11,231 nt of DNA from Yoonia sp. (GTDB taxonomy: Bacteria > Pseudomonadota > Alphaproteobacteria > Rhodobacterales > Rhodobacteraceae), in assembly GCA_020627605.1 (NCBI GenBank), contig JAHDGO010000036.1, positions 1 through 11,231 of the forward strand. Direction: 5' to 3'. Below are positions 1 through 6,107 of the stretch, piece by piece. A program made the translations under genes and the position numbers. The notes under the pieces were generated by a model that worked only from the letters and a program-made list of their open reading frames with translations, was not told the DNA's origin and did not search any database. How positions within the stretch are numbered: the first letter of the stretch is position 1; every line of letters starts with the position of its first letter.

Positions 1-1
1 C

Positions 2-1552
2 AGCCATGACCTGACCAGCTATGCCGTCGCCGCCGATGGCACATTGGCAGAGGTGGCCACCCTTGATGCGGCTGGCGGGCTGTGGATCAGCGCCGCCACA
101 GTGCTGCAGACAGTGACGCTGGGCGGTGTGACCTACGCCATTCTGGGGGCCGCTGGCACCGACAGCCTGACCGTGGTCGAGATCGGTGACGATGGCAGCA
201 TGACCGTGCGTGACCACATCCTTGACAGCCGTGACACGCGCTTTGGCGGGGTGACCGCGCTGGAGGTGACAGAGGTTGACGGGCGCACCTATGTCCTTGC
301 CGCCGGGGCCGACGACGGGCTGTCGGTCTTTGTGATGCTGGAGGGCGGGTTGCTGATCCACCGCGACCGGATCGCGGATACGGTTGATGTCAGCCTCGAC
401 AATGTCAGCGACATTGCGGTCATGGGGCGGGATGGGGGGCTGGACATCTTTGTCGCCAGCAGCAGCGAACCGGGTGTGACGCAGCTGCGCTATGATGCCG
501 GTCTGCCGGGGGTCACGCAGACCGCTGCGCTGGGGGGTGGTTTGCTGACAGGCACGGCCGGGCAGGATGTGCTGCAAGGGCATGATGGCGCCGACATTAT
601 CGCTGGTGGCGCAGGCGACGATATCATCCGCGACGGGGCTGGCAGCGATGTGATGACCGGGGGGGCAGGTGCGCATGTGTTCATCCTGTCAGCCGATGGT
701 GCTTTGGACACCATCACCGATTTCACACTGGGAGAGGACAGGCTTGATCTGTCGCTTTGGCCGTTGCTGCGCGATATCTCGCAACTGACCTTTGGCCTGC
801 GCCCTGATGGCATGCAGATCACCTATGGGGATGAAATTGTCGTCGTGCTGAGCGCTGATGGCACCACAATTGACTACCGCGATCTTGTGGCCACGGATCC
901 TGCATTTGACGAGAGCGGAGCCAACCTGCGCGGCACAACGCTGCAAACCATCGCCACAGGCAATCAGGACATGCTGCGCGCAGGTCTGGGGGGCGGCGGC
1001 AACAGCACTGCGACCGGCGTGGTCCTGAACGGGACCAGTGCCGCCAATGTGCTGACAGGTGGGGCGGGGTTTGATCTGCTTTTTGGCGGGGCTGGCGACG
1101 ACCACCTGCACGGCATGGGTGGCGATGATGCCTTGTTCGGCAACCTCGGCAATGATGCGATGGATGGCGGCGACGGGGCAGATACCCTATTTGGCGGGGC
1201 AGGTGACGATCTGCTGCTGGGTGGTCGCGGGCAGGACGTCCTGACCGGCGGCATTGGTGACGACACCCTCAATGGCGGCACTGGCGACGACATCCTGATT
1301 GGCGGCGATGGGGCTGACACCTTTGTCTTTGCCGGCGGGCTGGATGTGCTGGTCGATTTCACCCAAGGGGTCGATCAGGTTACGCTTGACGCCGCTGTGT
1401 GGACGGGGCTGACATCCGTGGCGGATGTGCTGTTCTTATACAGCAGCTACAGCGACATGCGTCTGACGATCGACCTTGGCGATGGCGATATCCTGCACAT
1501 CGATAACGTGCTCGATCCCGCCACCATCGGCGACGACATCAACCTGTTTTAG
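2..1552 (+). CDS. RTX calcium-binding secreted protein, C-terminal part (5' end outside window)
   Basis: The frame is open from base 2 with no stop or convincing start, so the true start lies upstream; the TTG at 44 has no reason to be preferred. About the first 165 residues are beta-rich, with recurring stretches such as LTVVEIGDDGSMTVRDHI and YVLAAGADDGLSVFVM, suggestive of a propeller-like domain, though this is not certain. Then come two arrays of RTX nonapeptides (GGxGxDxLx), five at 545-679 and ten at 1052-1321. Each is followed by a serralysin-type C-terminal module: DTITDFTLGEDRLDLS after the first and LDVLVDFTQGVDQVTLD after the second. Such repeats fold into a calcium-binding beta-roll outside the cell, and family members leave by type I secretion using an uncleaved C-terminal signal. 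The protein ends DDINLF, acidic then hydrophobic, which fits. No T1SS genes are visible here. The substrate or activity cannot be told; it could be an adhesin, an S-layer-like protein or an enzyme whose catalytic part is upstream. Confidence 0.9.
   Translation, partial: SHDLTSYAVAADGTLAEVATLDAAGGLWISAATVLQTVTLGGVTYAILGAAGTDSLTVVEIGDDGSMTVRDHILDSRDTRFGGVTALEVTEVDGRTYVLAAGADDGLSVFVMLEGGLLIHRDRIADTVDVSLDNVSDIAVMGRDGGLDIFVASSSEPGVTQLRYDAGLPGVTQTAALGGGLLTGTAGQDVLQGHDGADIIAGGAGDDIIRDGAGSDVMTGGAGAHVFILSADGALDTITDFTLGEDRLDLSLWPLLRDISQLTFGLRPDGMQITYGDEIVVVLSADGTTIDYRDLVATDPAFDESGANLRGTTLQTIATGNQDMLRAGLGGGGNSTATGVVLNGTSAANVLTGGAGFDLLFGGAGDDHLHGMGGDDALFGNLGNDAMDGGDGADTLFGGAGDDLLLGGRGQDVLTGGIGDDTLNGGTGDDILIGGDGADTFVFAGGLDVLVDFTQGVDQVTLDAAVWTGLTSVADVLFLYSSYSDMRLTIDLGDGDILHIDNVLDPATIGDDINLF
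545..679 (+). repeat. RTX nonapeptide array 1 (five units)
   Basis: Five consecutive 27-base units encode LTGTAGQDV, LQGHDGADI, IAGGAGDDI, IRDGAGSDV and MTGGAGAHV. The third fits the GGxGxDxUx calcium-binding consensus best. The fifth has His where the Asp ligand is expected, and the first and fourth are degenerate, so calcium affinity may be lower than in the second array. DNA-level identity between units is low, so this is an old protein repeat and not a recent expansion. Confidence 0.85.
1052..1321 (+). repeat. RTX nonapeptide array 2 (ten units)
   Basis: Ten uninterrupted 27-base units run from LTGGAGFDL to LIGGDGADT, including LFGGAGDDH, LFGGAGDDL, LTGGIGDDT and LNGGTGDDI. Nearly all keep Gly at positions 3 and 6 and Asp or Asn at position 8, as needed for a parallel beta-roll binding calcium between turns. 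The array leads straight into FVFAGGLDVLVDF, the usual capping sequence of such rolls. Confidence 0.9.
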
Positions 1553-2658
1553 TTGGTCAGGCTGGTCAGCGTGTTGGTGATGCCCACCAGCGTCAGTGCC
1601 GGACCAAAGATGCTTTCGGTGCCGTAAATCAGGTCGTCCCCTTCCATCATGAACTTGCCAGCCGAGAACAAGCCGTCGGCAGAGGTCAGATCAATGGTGA
1701 AGACCACCCGCTGTTTCGGCGGGCCGCTGATCCCGTCACGTACCGCGGCGGGGGCATATTCGCGCATGATCAGGATACCCTCGGGGTTGGCCGTGCCAGC
1801 ATTGACGCCACCGATCAGTGCAATCGCTTCCAGCGCGGACAGATCGGATTCCGGGAAATCGACCAGCGACTGCGTCCCGGTCGCGCCAAGGGTGATGAAT
1901 TTTCGGGCGTCATCCTCGATATAAATCCGGTCGCCGCCACGCACGGCGATATTCAGGCTCGGCTCGCGCAGCAGGCGGTCAAACGGGACGCCGAACGTGC
2001 GCCCGTCACGGACCAGACGGACCTGCGGCGCTGCGAGATCTGGGGCGGGGCCGCCAGCCTGCGAAAAGAGGTCAAGGATACGCACATTGCGGTCAGCCAG
2101 CGGATAAAGGCCGGGTGCCGCAACACCGGCTGACAGATTTGCCGTGTTCATGCGACCGGGTTCGACCACCAGCTGCACCTGTGCAGAGGGGATCGTGCGC
2201 GTCAGGTCTTCCTCGATCCGGCTGCGGGCCGTTTCGGGCGACATACCGGCCACCCGCAATTCGCCGATATAGGGCACAAAGATGCGGCCAGAGGAGCTGA
2301 CCTGAATAGGTTGCAGCGGCGTGAACCCACCCGCACCCGCAAGGACAGAGTTTTCCTCTGCATCCCAGATCGTCAGCTGCACGGTATCACCGTTTGCGAT
2401 CATCAGTGACGCAGGCTGATCCACCGCCGTGGGCCAAGACATGCGCACCCCTGTGGTTGCCGGCCAGCGGTTGATCACCGGCAGAGAGGCGCGCGTGACC
2501 TCGTAAACGGCAAAATCATACTCCGGCTCTTCACCTGGTGCTGCGGTATTGGCGTTTGATGCGGCCAGAACCTCTGACTGGAAACCAGCGCCGCGCGGCA
2601 GGCCACAGGCCGTCAATGCACAGCAGGCCAGAAGGGCCAGAATCCGTGGAAAAAGCAA
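1549..2658 (-). CDS. Outer-membrane polysaccharide export lipoprotein, Wza/BexD/KpsD-like (SLBB protein)
   Basis: This 369-residue protein is predicted to form the periplasmic and outer-membrane channel through which a capsule or exopolysaccharide is exported. A lipoprotein signal peptide covers residues 1-17 with lipobox LTAC, Cys18 being the lipidation site. The Poly_export domain spans about 86-156 (ANGDTVQLTIWDAEE, then GRIFVPYIGELRVAGMSPE). One SLBB domain covers about 164-250 (GLYPLADRNVRILDLFSQAGG, ending GGDRIYIEDD) and a second about 253-345 (KFITLGATG, LSALEAIALIGGV, GDDLIYGTES). The start is a TTG, chosen because AAGGA (+ strand 2666-2670) lies 7 bases upstream and the signal peptide begins directly after it. 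No Wzc/Wzz kinase, Wzx/Wzy, ABC transporter or glycosyltransferase is within the window, so its partners lie elsewhere, possibly further left. Its stop overlaps the RTX stop. The family is clear; the exported polymer is unknown. Confidence 0.92.
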   Translation of the reverse strand: MLFPRILALLACCALTACGLPRGAGFQSEVLAASNANTAAPGEEPEYDFAVYEVTRASLPVINRWPATTGVRMSWPTAVDQPASLMIANGDTVQLTIWDAEENSVLAGAGGFTPLQPIQVSSSGRIFVPYIGELRVAGMSPETARSRIEEDLTRTIPSAQVQLVVEPGRMNTANLSAGVAAPGLYPLADRNVRILDLFSQAGGPAPDLAAPQVRLVRDGRTFGVPFDRLLREPSLNIAVRGGDRIYIEDDARKFITLGATGTQSLVDFPESDLSALEAIALIGGVNAGTANPEGILIMREYAPAAVRDGISGPPKQRVVFTIDLTSADGLFSAGKFMMEGDDLIYGTESIFGPALTLVGITNTLTSLTN

Positions 2659-2663
2659 AGGCG

Positions 2664-2671
2664 TTTCCTTT
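2664..2671 (-). promoter_or_regulatory. Ribosome binding site deciding the TTG start of the export lipoprotein gene
   Basis: Read on the minus strand, AAAGGAAA lies just before the TTG at 2658-2656, with its AAGGA core 7 bases away. No ATG or GTG with comparable spacing gives an intact lipoprotein signal peptide, so this site supports the TTG start. Confidence 0.65.
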
Positions 2672-2753
2672 CGCGCGCAATCAAATGGCCCTGTCGTGGG
2701 CCTGCCCCAGGGGCATGTCTTTTCAGATTGCCCGAATATGCGCGCAGAGAGGT

Positions 2754-2930
2754 TTAGAAATCAATGGCCAGTCCCTTCTTTTCCCAGTCACCGTAGCGTA
2801 CAGGTTCCGGTCCGTCGCGCCCGCCCAGTTCCGGCGGCAGCGCGTCGTCCTTGGCGGCCTTGCGGCGCGCCTCCGCCTCGGCCAGTGCGCGCTGCGCGGC
2901 GGGGGGCAGATCTGGGGTCTGGTCAGTCAT
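2754..2930 (-). CDS. Succinate dehydrogenase assembly factor 4 family protein (DUF1674)
   Basis: A 58-residue protein begins MTDQTPDLPPAAQRALAEAE and ends with the family's conserved tail: ELGGRDGPEPVRYGDWEKKG followed by LAIDF and a TAA stop. The N-terminal half is Ala/Glu/Arg/Lys-rich and probably helical or disordered. Mitochondrial SDHAF4 (yeast Sdh8) binds flavinylated SdhA and helps it join SdhB; the bacterial homologue is inferred to do the same in the cytoplasm. The ATG at 2930-2928 is preceded by AAGGAAAG (SD core AAGGA, + strand 2939-2943, spacing 8). The gene is divergent from rsmB with a 69-base gap and lies 95 bases upstream of the export lipoprotein gene on the same strand. Its small size makes it easy to miss. 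The C-terminal motif makes the family assignment strong. Confidence 0.93.
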   Translation of the reverse strand: MTDQTPDLPPAAQRALAEAEARRKAAKDDALPPELGGRDGPEPVRYGDWEKKGLAIDF

Positions 2931-2960
2931 CACAGCTTTCCTTGTGGGAGGCTTTGCTTT

Positions 2961-2988
2961 GATATACCCCGCACGCTGCCAGCTTCAA
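2961..2988 (-). promoter_or_regulatory. Candidate sigma-70-type promoter for the SdhAF4 gene
   Basis: On the minus strand a -35 element TTGAAG (+ strand 2983-2988) and a -10 element TATATC (+ strand 2961-2966) are separated by 16 bases. Transcription would start near 2953-2955, leaving about 24 bases of leader that include the Shine-Dalgarno site. It lies in the 69-base divergent gap, so it could influence rsmB expression as well. This is called by eye only. Confidence 0.45.
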
Positions 2989-2999
2989 GAGAGTGAGAC

Positions 3000-4274
3000 A
3001 TGCCGCAAACCGGCCTTCCAGCCCGCCGCACAGCCCATCATCTGCTGATGCAGATCACCGGCGAGGGCCGTTTGATGTCCGAATTGATCGGCGCAGGCGC
3101 GCTAGCGTCATTGGCACCAGAGGATCGCGCGCGCGCGCAGCGGCTTGCAACGGCAACCCTGCGCGGGCTGGACCGGGCTGACCGGATGCTGAAACCCTAT
3201 CTGAAAAAGACACCACCTGATCACGTGATGCACGCCTTGCGCCTTGGCGTGATAGAGCTGTGCAGTGGCGAGGCCCCCCATGGCGTCGTGAATGCCTATG
3301 TCGAAATCGTCGCCCGCAACAAACGCACGCAGGCAATGAAGGGTCTGACCAACGCGGTCTTGCGCAAGATCGCCGCAGAAGGGCAGGCAGGCTGGGACAG
3401 CCGCCCTGTGCCGCTGACGCCCGGCTGGTTGCGTCAACCGCTGGTCGCGGCATGGGGGCGCGAGGCCGTCACCGCAATTGAGGCCGTTCATTTCGCCGGC
3501 GCGCCGCTGGACCTGACTGCCAAGACCGATCCGGCGGCCGTCGCCACAGCGACCGGCGGCATCGTCCTGCCCACGGGCACCGTCCGTCTGGCGGAGGCCG
3601 GCCAGGTCACCACCCTGCCCGGATATACCAGCGGCGACTGGTGGGTGCAGGATGCCGCCGCCGCCTTGCCGGTGCGCCTTTTGGGCGACGTCGCCGGGCA
3701 GCGGGTGCTGGACCTCTGCGCAGCCCCCGGCGGCAAGACCATGCAACTGGCTGCAGCAGGTGCTGCGACGACAGCCGTCGATATCTCTGACACGCGGATG
3801 CAAAGGGTGCGCGACAATCTGGCCCGCACTGGGCTATCCGCCGAGACGGTGGTCAGTGATGCCTTTGCCTTTGATCAGGGCGGTTTTGATGCGGTGCTGC
3901 TGGATGCCCCCTGTTCGGCCACCGGCACGATCCGCCGCCACCCTGATCTGCCCTATGCCAAGGACGGGGCAGAGTTTGGCGCGCTCATGGATCAGCAATC
4001 CGCACTGATCGACCATGCGCTAAGGCTGTTGAAACCCGGCGGGCGTCTGCTGTTTTGCACCTGCTCACTGCTGCCGGACGAAGGTGAGGTGCAGGTGGAA
4101 GAAGCACTGGACCGTCACCCCGGTTTGCAGATCACGCCACCACCTCAGCCGCTGTCGGACATCGTGCAGGATTGGGCAACGCCTGAAGGCGGGCTGCGCC
4201 TGCGCCCGGACTACTGGGCCGATCAGGGCGGTATGGACGGGTTTTATATAGCCCTGCTGACAAAGCCTGCGTGA
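3000..4274 (+). CDS. rsmB: 16S rRNA (cytosine(967)-C5)-methyltransferase RsmB
   Basis: This 424-residue enzyme methylates C967 of 16S rRNA using S-adenosylmethionine. The N-terminal part (about 1-135) is a NusB-like RNA-binding domain (EDRARAQRLATATLRGL, HGVVNAYVEIVARNKRT, KGLTNAVLRKIA). The C-terminal part is the NOL1/NOP2/Sun methyltransferase fold. The SAM-binding motif LDLCAAPGGK is at 237-246, DAPCS at 302-306 with the helper Cys305, and FCTCSLLPDE around 352-361 with Cys355 as the expected catalytic nucleophile. The acidic VDIS (260-263) follows the SAM motif as expected. Length is normal. The ATG at 3000 fits the family N-terminus; a weak purine-rich stretch (AGAGAG) precedes it. The first of a same-direction run, it ends 69 bases before the heparinase-like gene. 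Both cysteines and the NusB-like domain distinguish it from RsmF-type enzymes. Confidence 0.95.
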   Translation: MPQTGLPARRTAHHLLMQITGEGRLMSELIGAGALASLAPEDRARAQRLATATLRGLDRADRMLKPYLKKTPPDHVMHALRLGVIELCSGEAPHGVVNAYVEIVARNKRTQAMKGLTNAVLRKIAAEGQAGWDSRPVPLTPGWLRQPLVAAWGREAVTAIEAVHFAGAPLDLTAKTDPAAVATATGGIVLPTGTVRLAEAGQVTTLPGYTSGDWWVQDAAAALPVRLLGDVAGQRVLDLCAAPGGKTMQLAAAGAATTAVDISDTRMQRVRDNLARTGLSAETVVSDAFAFDQGGFDAVLLDAPCSATGTIRRHPDLPYAKDGAEFGALMDQQSALIDHALRLLKPGGRLLFCTCSLLPDEGEVQVEEALDRHPGLQITPPPQPLSDIVQDWATPEGGLRLRPDYWADQGGMDGFYIALLTKPA

Positions 4275-4330
4275 CTTCGCAAATTCAGTTTCCTATGGTT
4301 CGCGCAACGAACGCCCAAACGGCGCAGCTT

Positions 4331-4334
4331 GAGG
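4331..4334 (+). promoter_or_regulatory. Ribosome binding site favouring the TTG start at 4344
   Basis: GAGG lies 9 bases before the TTG at 4344-4346. The alternative in-frame TTG at 4329 actually overlaps this GAGG and has no purine-rich stretch before it, and no in-frame ATG occurs between the stop at 4272-4274 and the first conserved residues. The call is modest because the spacing is slightly long. Confidence 0.45.
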
Positions 4335-4343
4335 TCGCAGGAT

Positions 4344-6065
4344 TTGACCCATTCCAATTCATGGCGCGCACGCAGGCGACGTTACATCCACCGTGTGCAT
4401 GCCCGCAGGGCGGCCAGCGCCGATGTCACCACCCACCTTCTGACCCGTCCTGAACCGCGCAGCATCGGCACAGTGGACCGTGGCGAACAGCTTGTGCGCG
4501 GACAGTTCCTGTTTTCCGGGGTGCACGTCACAGATGCGGGCCAGTCGATCTGGGACATTGCGACCGCCCACCCCGATATCATGGATGAATTGCAGGGCTG
4601 TGCATGGCTGGATGATCTGGCCGCTTTCGGCAGCAAAGACGCCAGTGCACTTGCAAAGGCGTGGATACAGGACTGGATCGCGCGTTTCGGCGGCGGCGAG
4701 GACGCTGGCTGGACCCCCGGCATCACCGGGCGGCGTCTGATCCGCTGGATCAACCACGCCGGTTTCATCCTGCGCGGGCTGAGCCAGCCGCAAGAGGCGG
4801 CGTTCCTGCAAAGTCTGGCCCGCCAGACCCTGTTCCTGTCCAGACGCTGGCAAGTGACCCCACCCGGCATCCGCCAGTTCGAGGCGATGGTCGGCACGAT
4901 CTACGCGGGTCTGGTGCTGGACGGGATGCAAGACCACGTCGCCCCGGCGGTCAAAGGGTTGGCCGCGACCTGCCAGCGCCAGATCGGCCCTGACGGCGCG
5001 ATCCCCACACGCAATCCCGAAGAATTGCTGGAAACACTCTCGCTGCTGACCCTCGCCTGGCAGGTATTGTCTGATGCGGGGCACACTGTCCCGACCGCCA
5101 TCCTCGACGCGATAGAGCGGATCACACCCACCCTGCGCGCCCTGCGTCATAGCGATGGGGCGCTGGCGCGTTTTCACGGCGGCGGGCGTGGGGTGGACGG
5201 GCGGCTTGACGCGGCCTTGGCCGCATCCGGGGTCAAGGCGATCGCGCCGCCCGGATTGCATATGGGCTATGCGCGCCTGACAGGCGGGCGTACGACGCTG
5301 ATCGTTGACGCAAGCGCGCCGCCCAGCGGTGCGGCATCTCTCAACGCGCATGCCAGCACGCTGGGTTTTGAGATGACATCAGGACGCAGGCCGATCATCG
5401 TCAATTGTGGCTCTGGCCTGCGCTACGGCATCGCGTGGCGCCGCGCCAGCCGTGCCACTCCCAGCCATTCCACGATGATGCTGGACGGGGTGTCGTCGTC
5501 GCATCTTGCGCCTGCGGACCGGTTGATCACCCAGGATGATCTGCTGAGCGAGCTGCCGACCCAGGTTTATTGCAGCCGCGATGACCACGATGGCCAGCGC
5601 CAGCTGGACATGTCGCACAACGGCTATCAACCCAGCCATGGGCTGACCCATGCCCGCCTTTTGCAAATGTCGGTCGACGGACGCAGACTGCAGGGTGAGG
5701 ATGTGCTGGCGGCGGTCAACGAACCGGATCAGGCCCTTTTCGACAGCATGGCCCAGCGCGGCGATACGCCGGGGCTGGCCTACAGTCTGCGGTTTCACCT
5801 GCATCCCGATGTGATGGCAGTCTTGGATGCTGACACCACACGGGTCAGTCTGGCGCTGAAATCGGGCGAGGTGTGGGAGTTGCGGAGCCTCGATCAGGCG
5901 GAAATGACCCTGCAGCCATCGGTTTATCTGGAAAATGGGCGATTAAAGCCGCTTGCAAGCCAACAGGTGGTTTTATCCGGGCGCGCAATGTCCTATGCGA
6001 CGCGCGTCCGCTGGTCGCTGGCCAAGGCAGATGACACCCCCGATGTGGTGCGTGATCTGGCCTGA
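4344..6065 (+). CDS. Heparinase II/III family protein
   Basis: A 573-residue protein when started at TTG 4344 (578 if TTG 4329 is used). The N-terminal half is alpha-helical (WIQDWIARFGGG, WTPGITGRRLIRWINHAGF, RQTLFLSRRW), like the alpha/alpha toroid of polysaccharide lyases. The C-terminal half, from about residue 305, matches the heparinase II/III beta-sandwich domain: LNAHASTLGFEM with His336, RRPIIVNCGSG, and ATPSHSTMMLDG with His375. Characterised relatives cleave uronic-acid polysaccharides by beta-elimination, but the substrate here is unknown. The N-terminus (MTHSNSWRARRRRYIHR) is strongly basic with no hydrophobic stretch, so I see no Sec signal; the protein appears cytoplasmic, which is odd for a lyase. 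It sits between rsmB (69-base gap) and purH (42-base gap), probably co-transcribed. Domain family is confident; start and enzymatic role are not. Confidence 0.88.
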   Translation: MTHSNSWRARRRRYIHRVHARRAASADVTTHLLTRPEPRSIGTVDRGEQLVRGQFLFSGVHVTDAGQSIWDIATAHPDIMDELQGCAWLDDLAAFGSKDASALAKAWIQDWIARFGGGEDAGWTPGITGRRLIRWINHAGFILRGLSQPQEAAFLQSLARQTLFLSRRWQVTPPGIRQFEAMVGTIYAGLVLDGMQDHVAPAVKGLAATCQRQIGPDGAIPTRNPEELLETLSLLTLAWQVLSDAGHTVPTAILDAIERITPTLRALRHSDGALARFHGGGRGVDGRLDAALAASGVKAIAPPGLHMGYARLTGGRTTLIVDASAPPSGAASLNAHASTLGFEMTSGRRPIIVNCGSGLRYGIAWRRASRATPSHSTMMLDGVSSSHLAPADRLITQDDLLSELPTQVYCSRDDHDGQRQLDMSHNGYQPSHGLTHARLLQMSVDGRRLQGEDVLAAVNEPDQALFDSMAQRGDTPGLAYSLRFHLHPDVMAVLDADTTRVSLALKSGEVWELRSLDQAEMTLQPSVYLENGRLKPLASQQVVLSGRAMSYATRVRWSLAKADDTPDVVRDLA

Positions 6066-6107
6066 TTTGCCGCCGGCCCGGGCGTTTGACATGCTTTGAG
6101 GATCCCG

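Noticed and set aside
2703..2715. Palindrome TGCCCCAGGGGCA followed on the + strand by TGTCTTTT, as a terminator
   Set aside because: No + strand gene ends there, and on the minus strand no T run follows, so it does not fit as terminator for SdhAF4. It may be chance in GC-rich DNA.
2538..2996. Two overlapping + strand open frames (2538-2996 and 2549-2962) spanning the SdhAF4 region
   Set aside because: They cover the start of the export gene, the gap and SdhAF4 in antisense. They encode Arg/Pro/Ala-rich sequence without motifs, and the minus-strand SdhAF4 frame is conserved.
3108..3803. 231-codon open frame on the minus strand
   Set aside because: It mirrors rsmB and includes the reverse of its SAM-binding motif. 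It is compositionally biased with no domain.
4271..4453. 60-codon + strand open frame after rsmB
   Set aside because: It starts at a GTG overlapping the rsmB stop, has no family features, and runs out of frame into the heparinase-like gene. I considered a frameshifted N-terminus for that gene, but the in-frame start at 4344 already supplies the expected N-terminal sequence.
4359..5351. 330-codon open frame on the minus strand
   Set aside because: It lies wholly antisense to the heparinase-like gene, is Arg/Gly/Gln-rich with no recognisable motif, and is the expected mirror of a GC-rich coding frame.
6071..6084. CGCC...GGCG hairpin followed by TTTG between the heparinase-like gene and purH
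   Set aside because: The stem is only 4 bp and the T stretch is 3 bases, too weak for a terminator, and the purH Shine-Dalgarno site follows at once.
6086..6091. Perfect TTGACA -35-like hexamer before purH
   Set aside because: The matching -10 position (about 6108-6114) falls in the start of purH with no TATAAT-like sequence, so it is probably chance.
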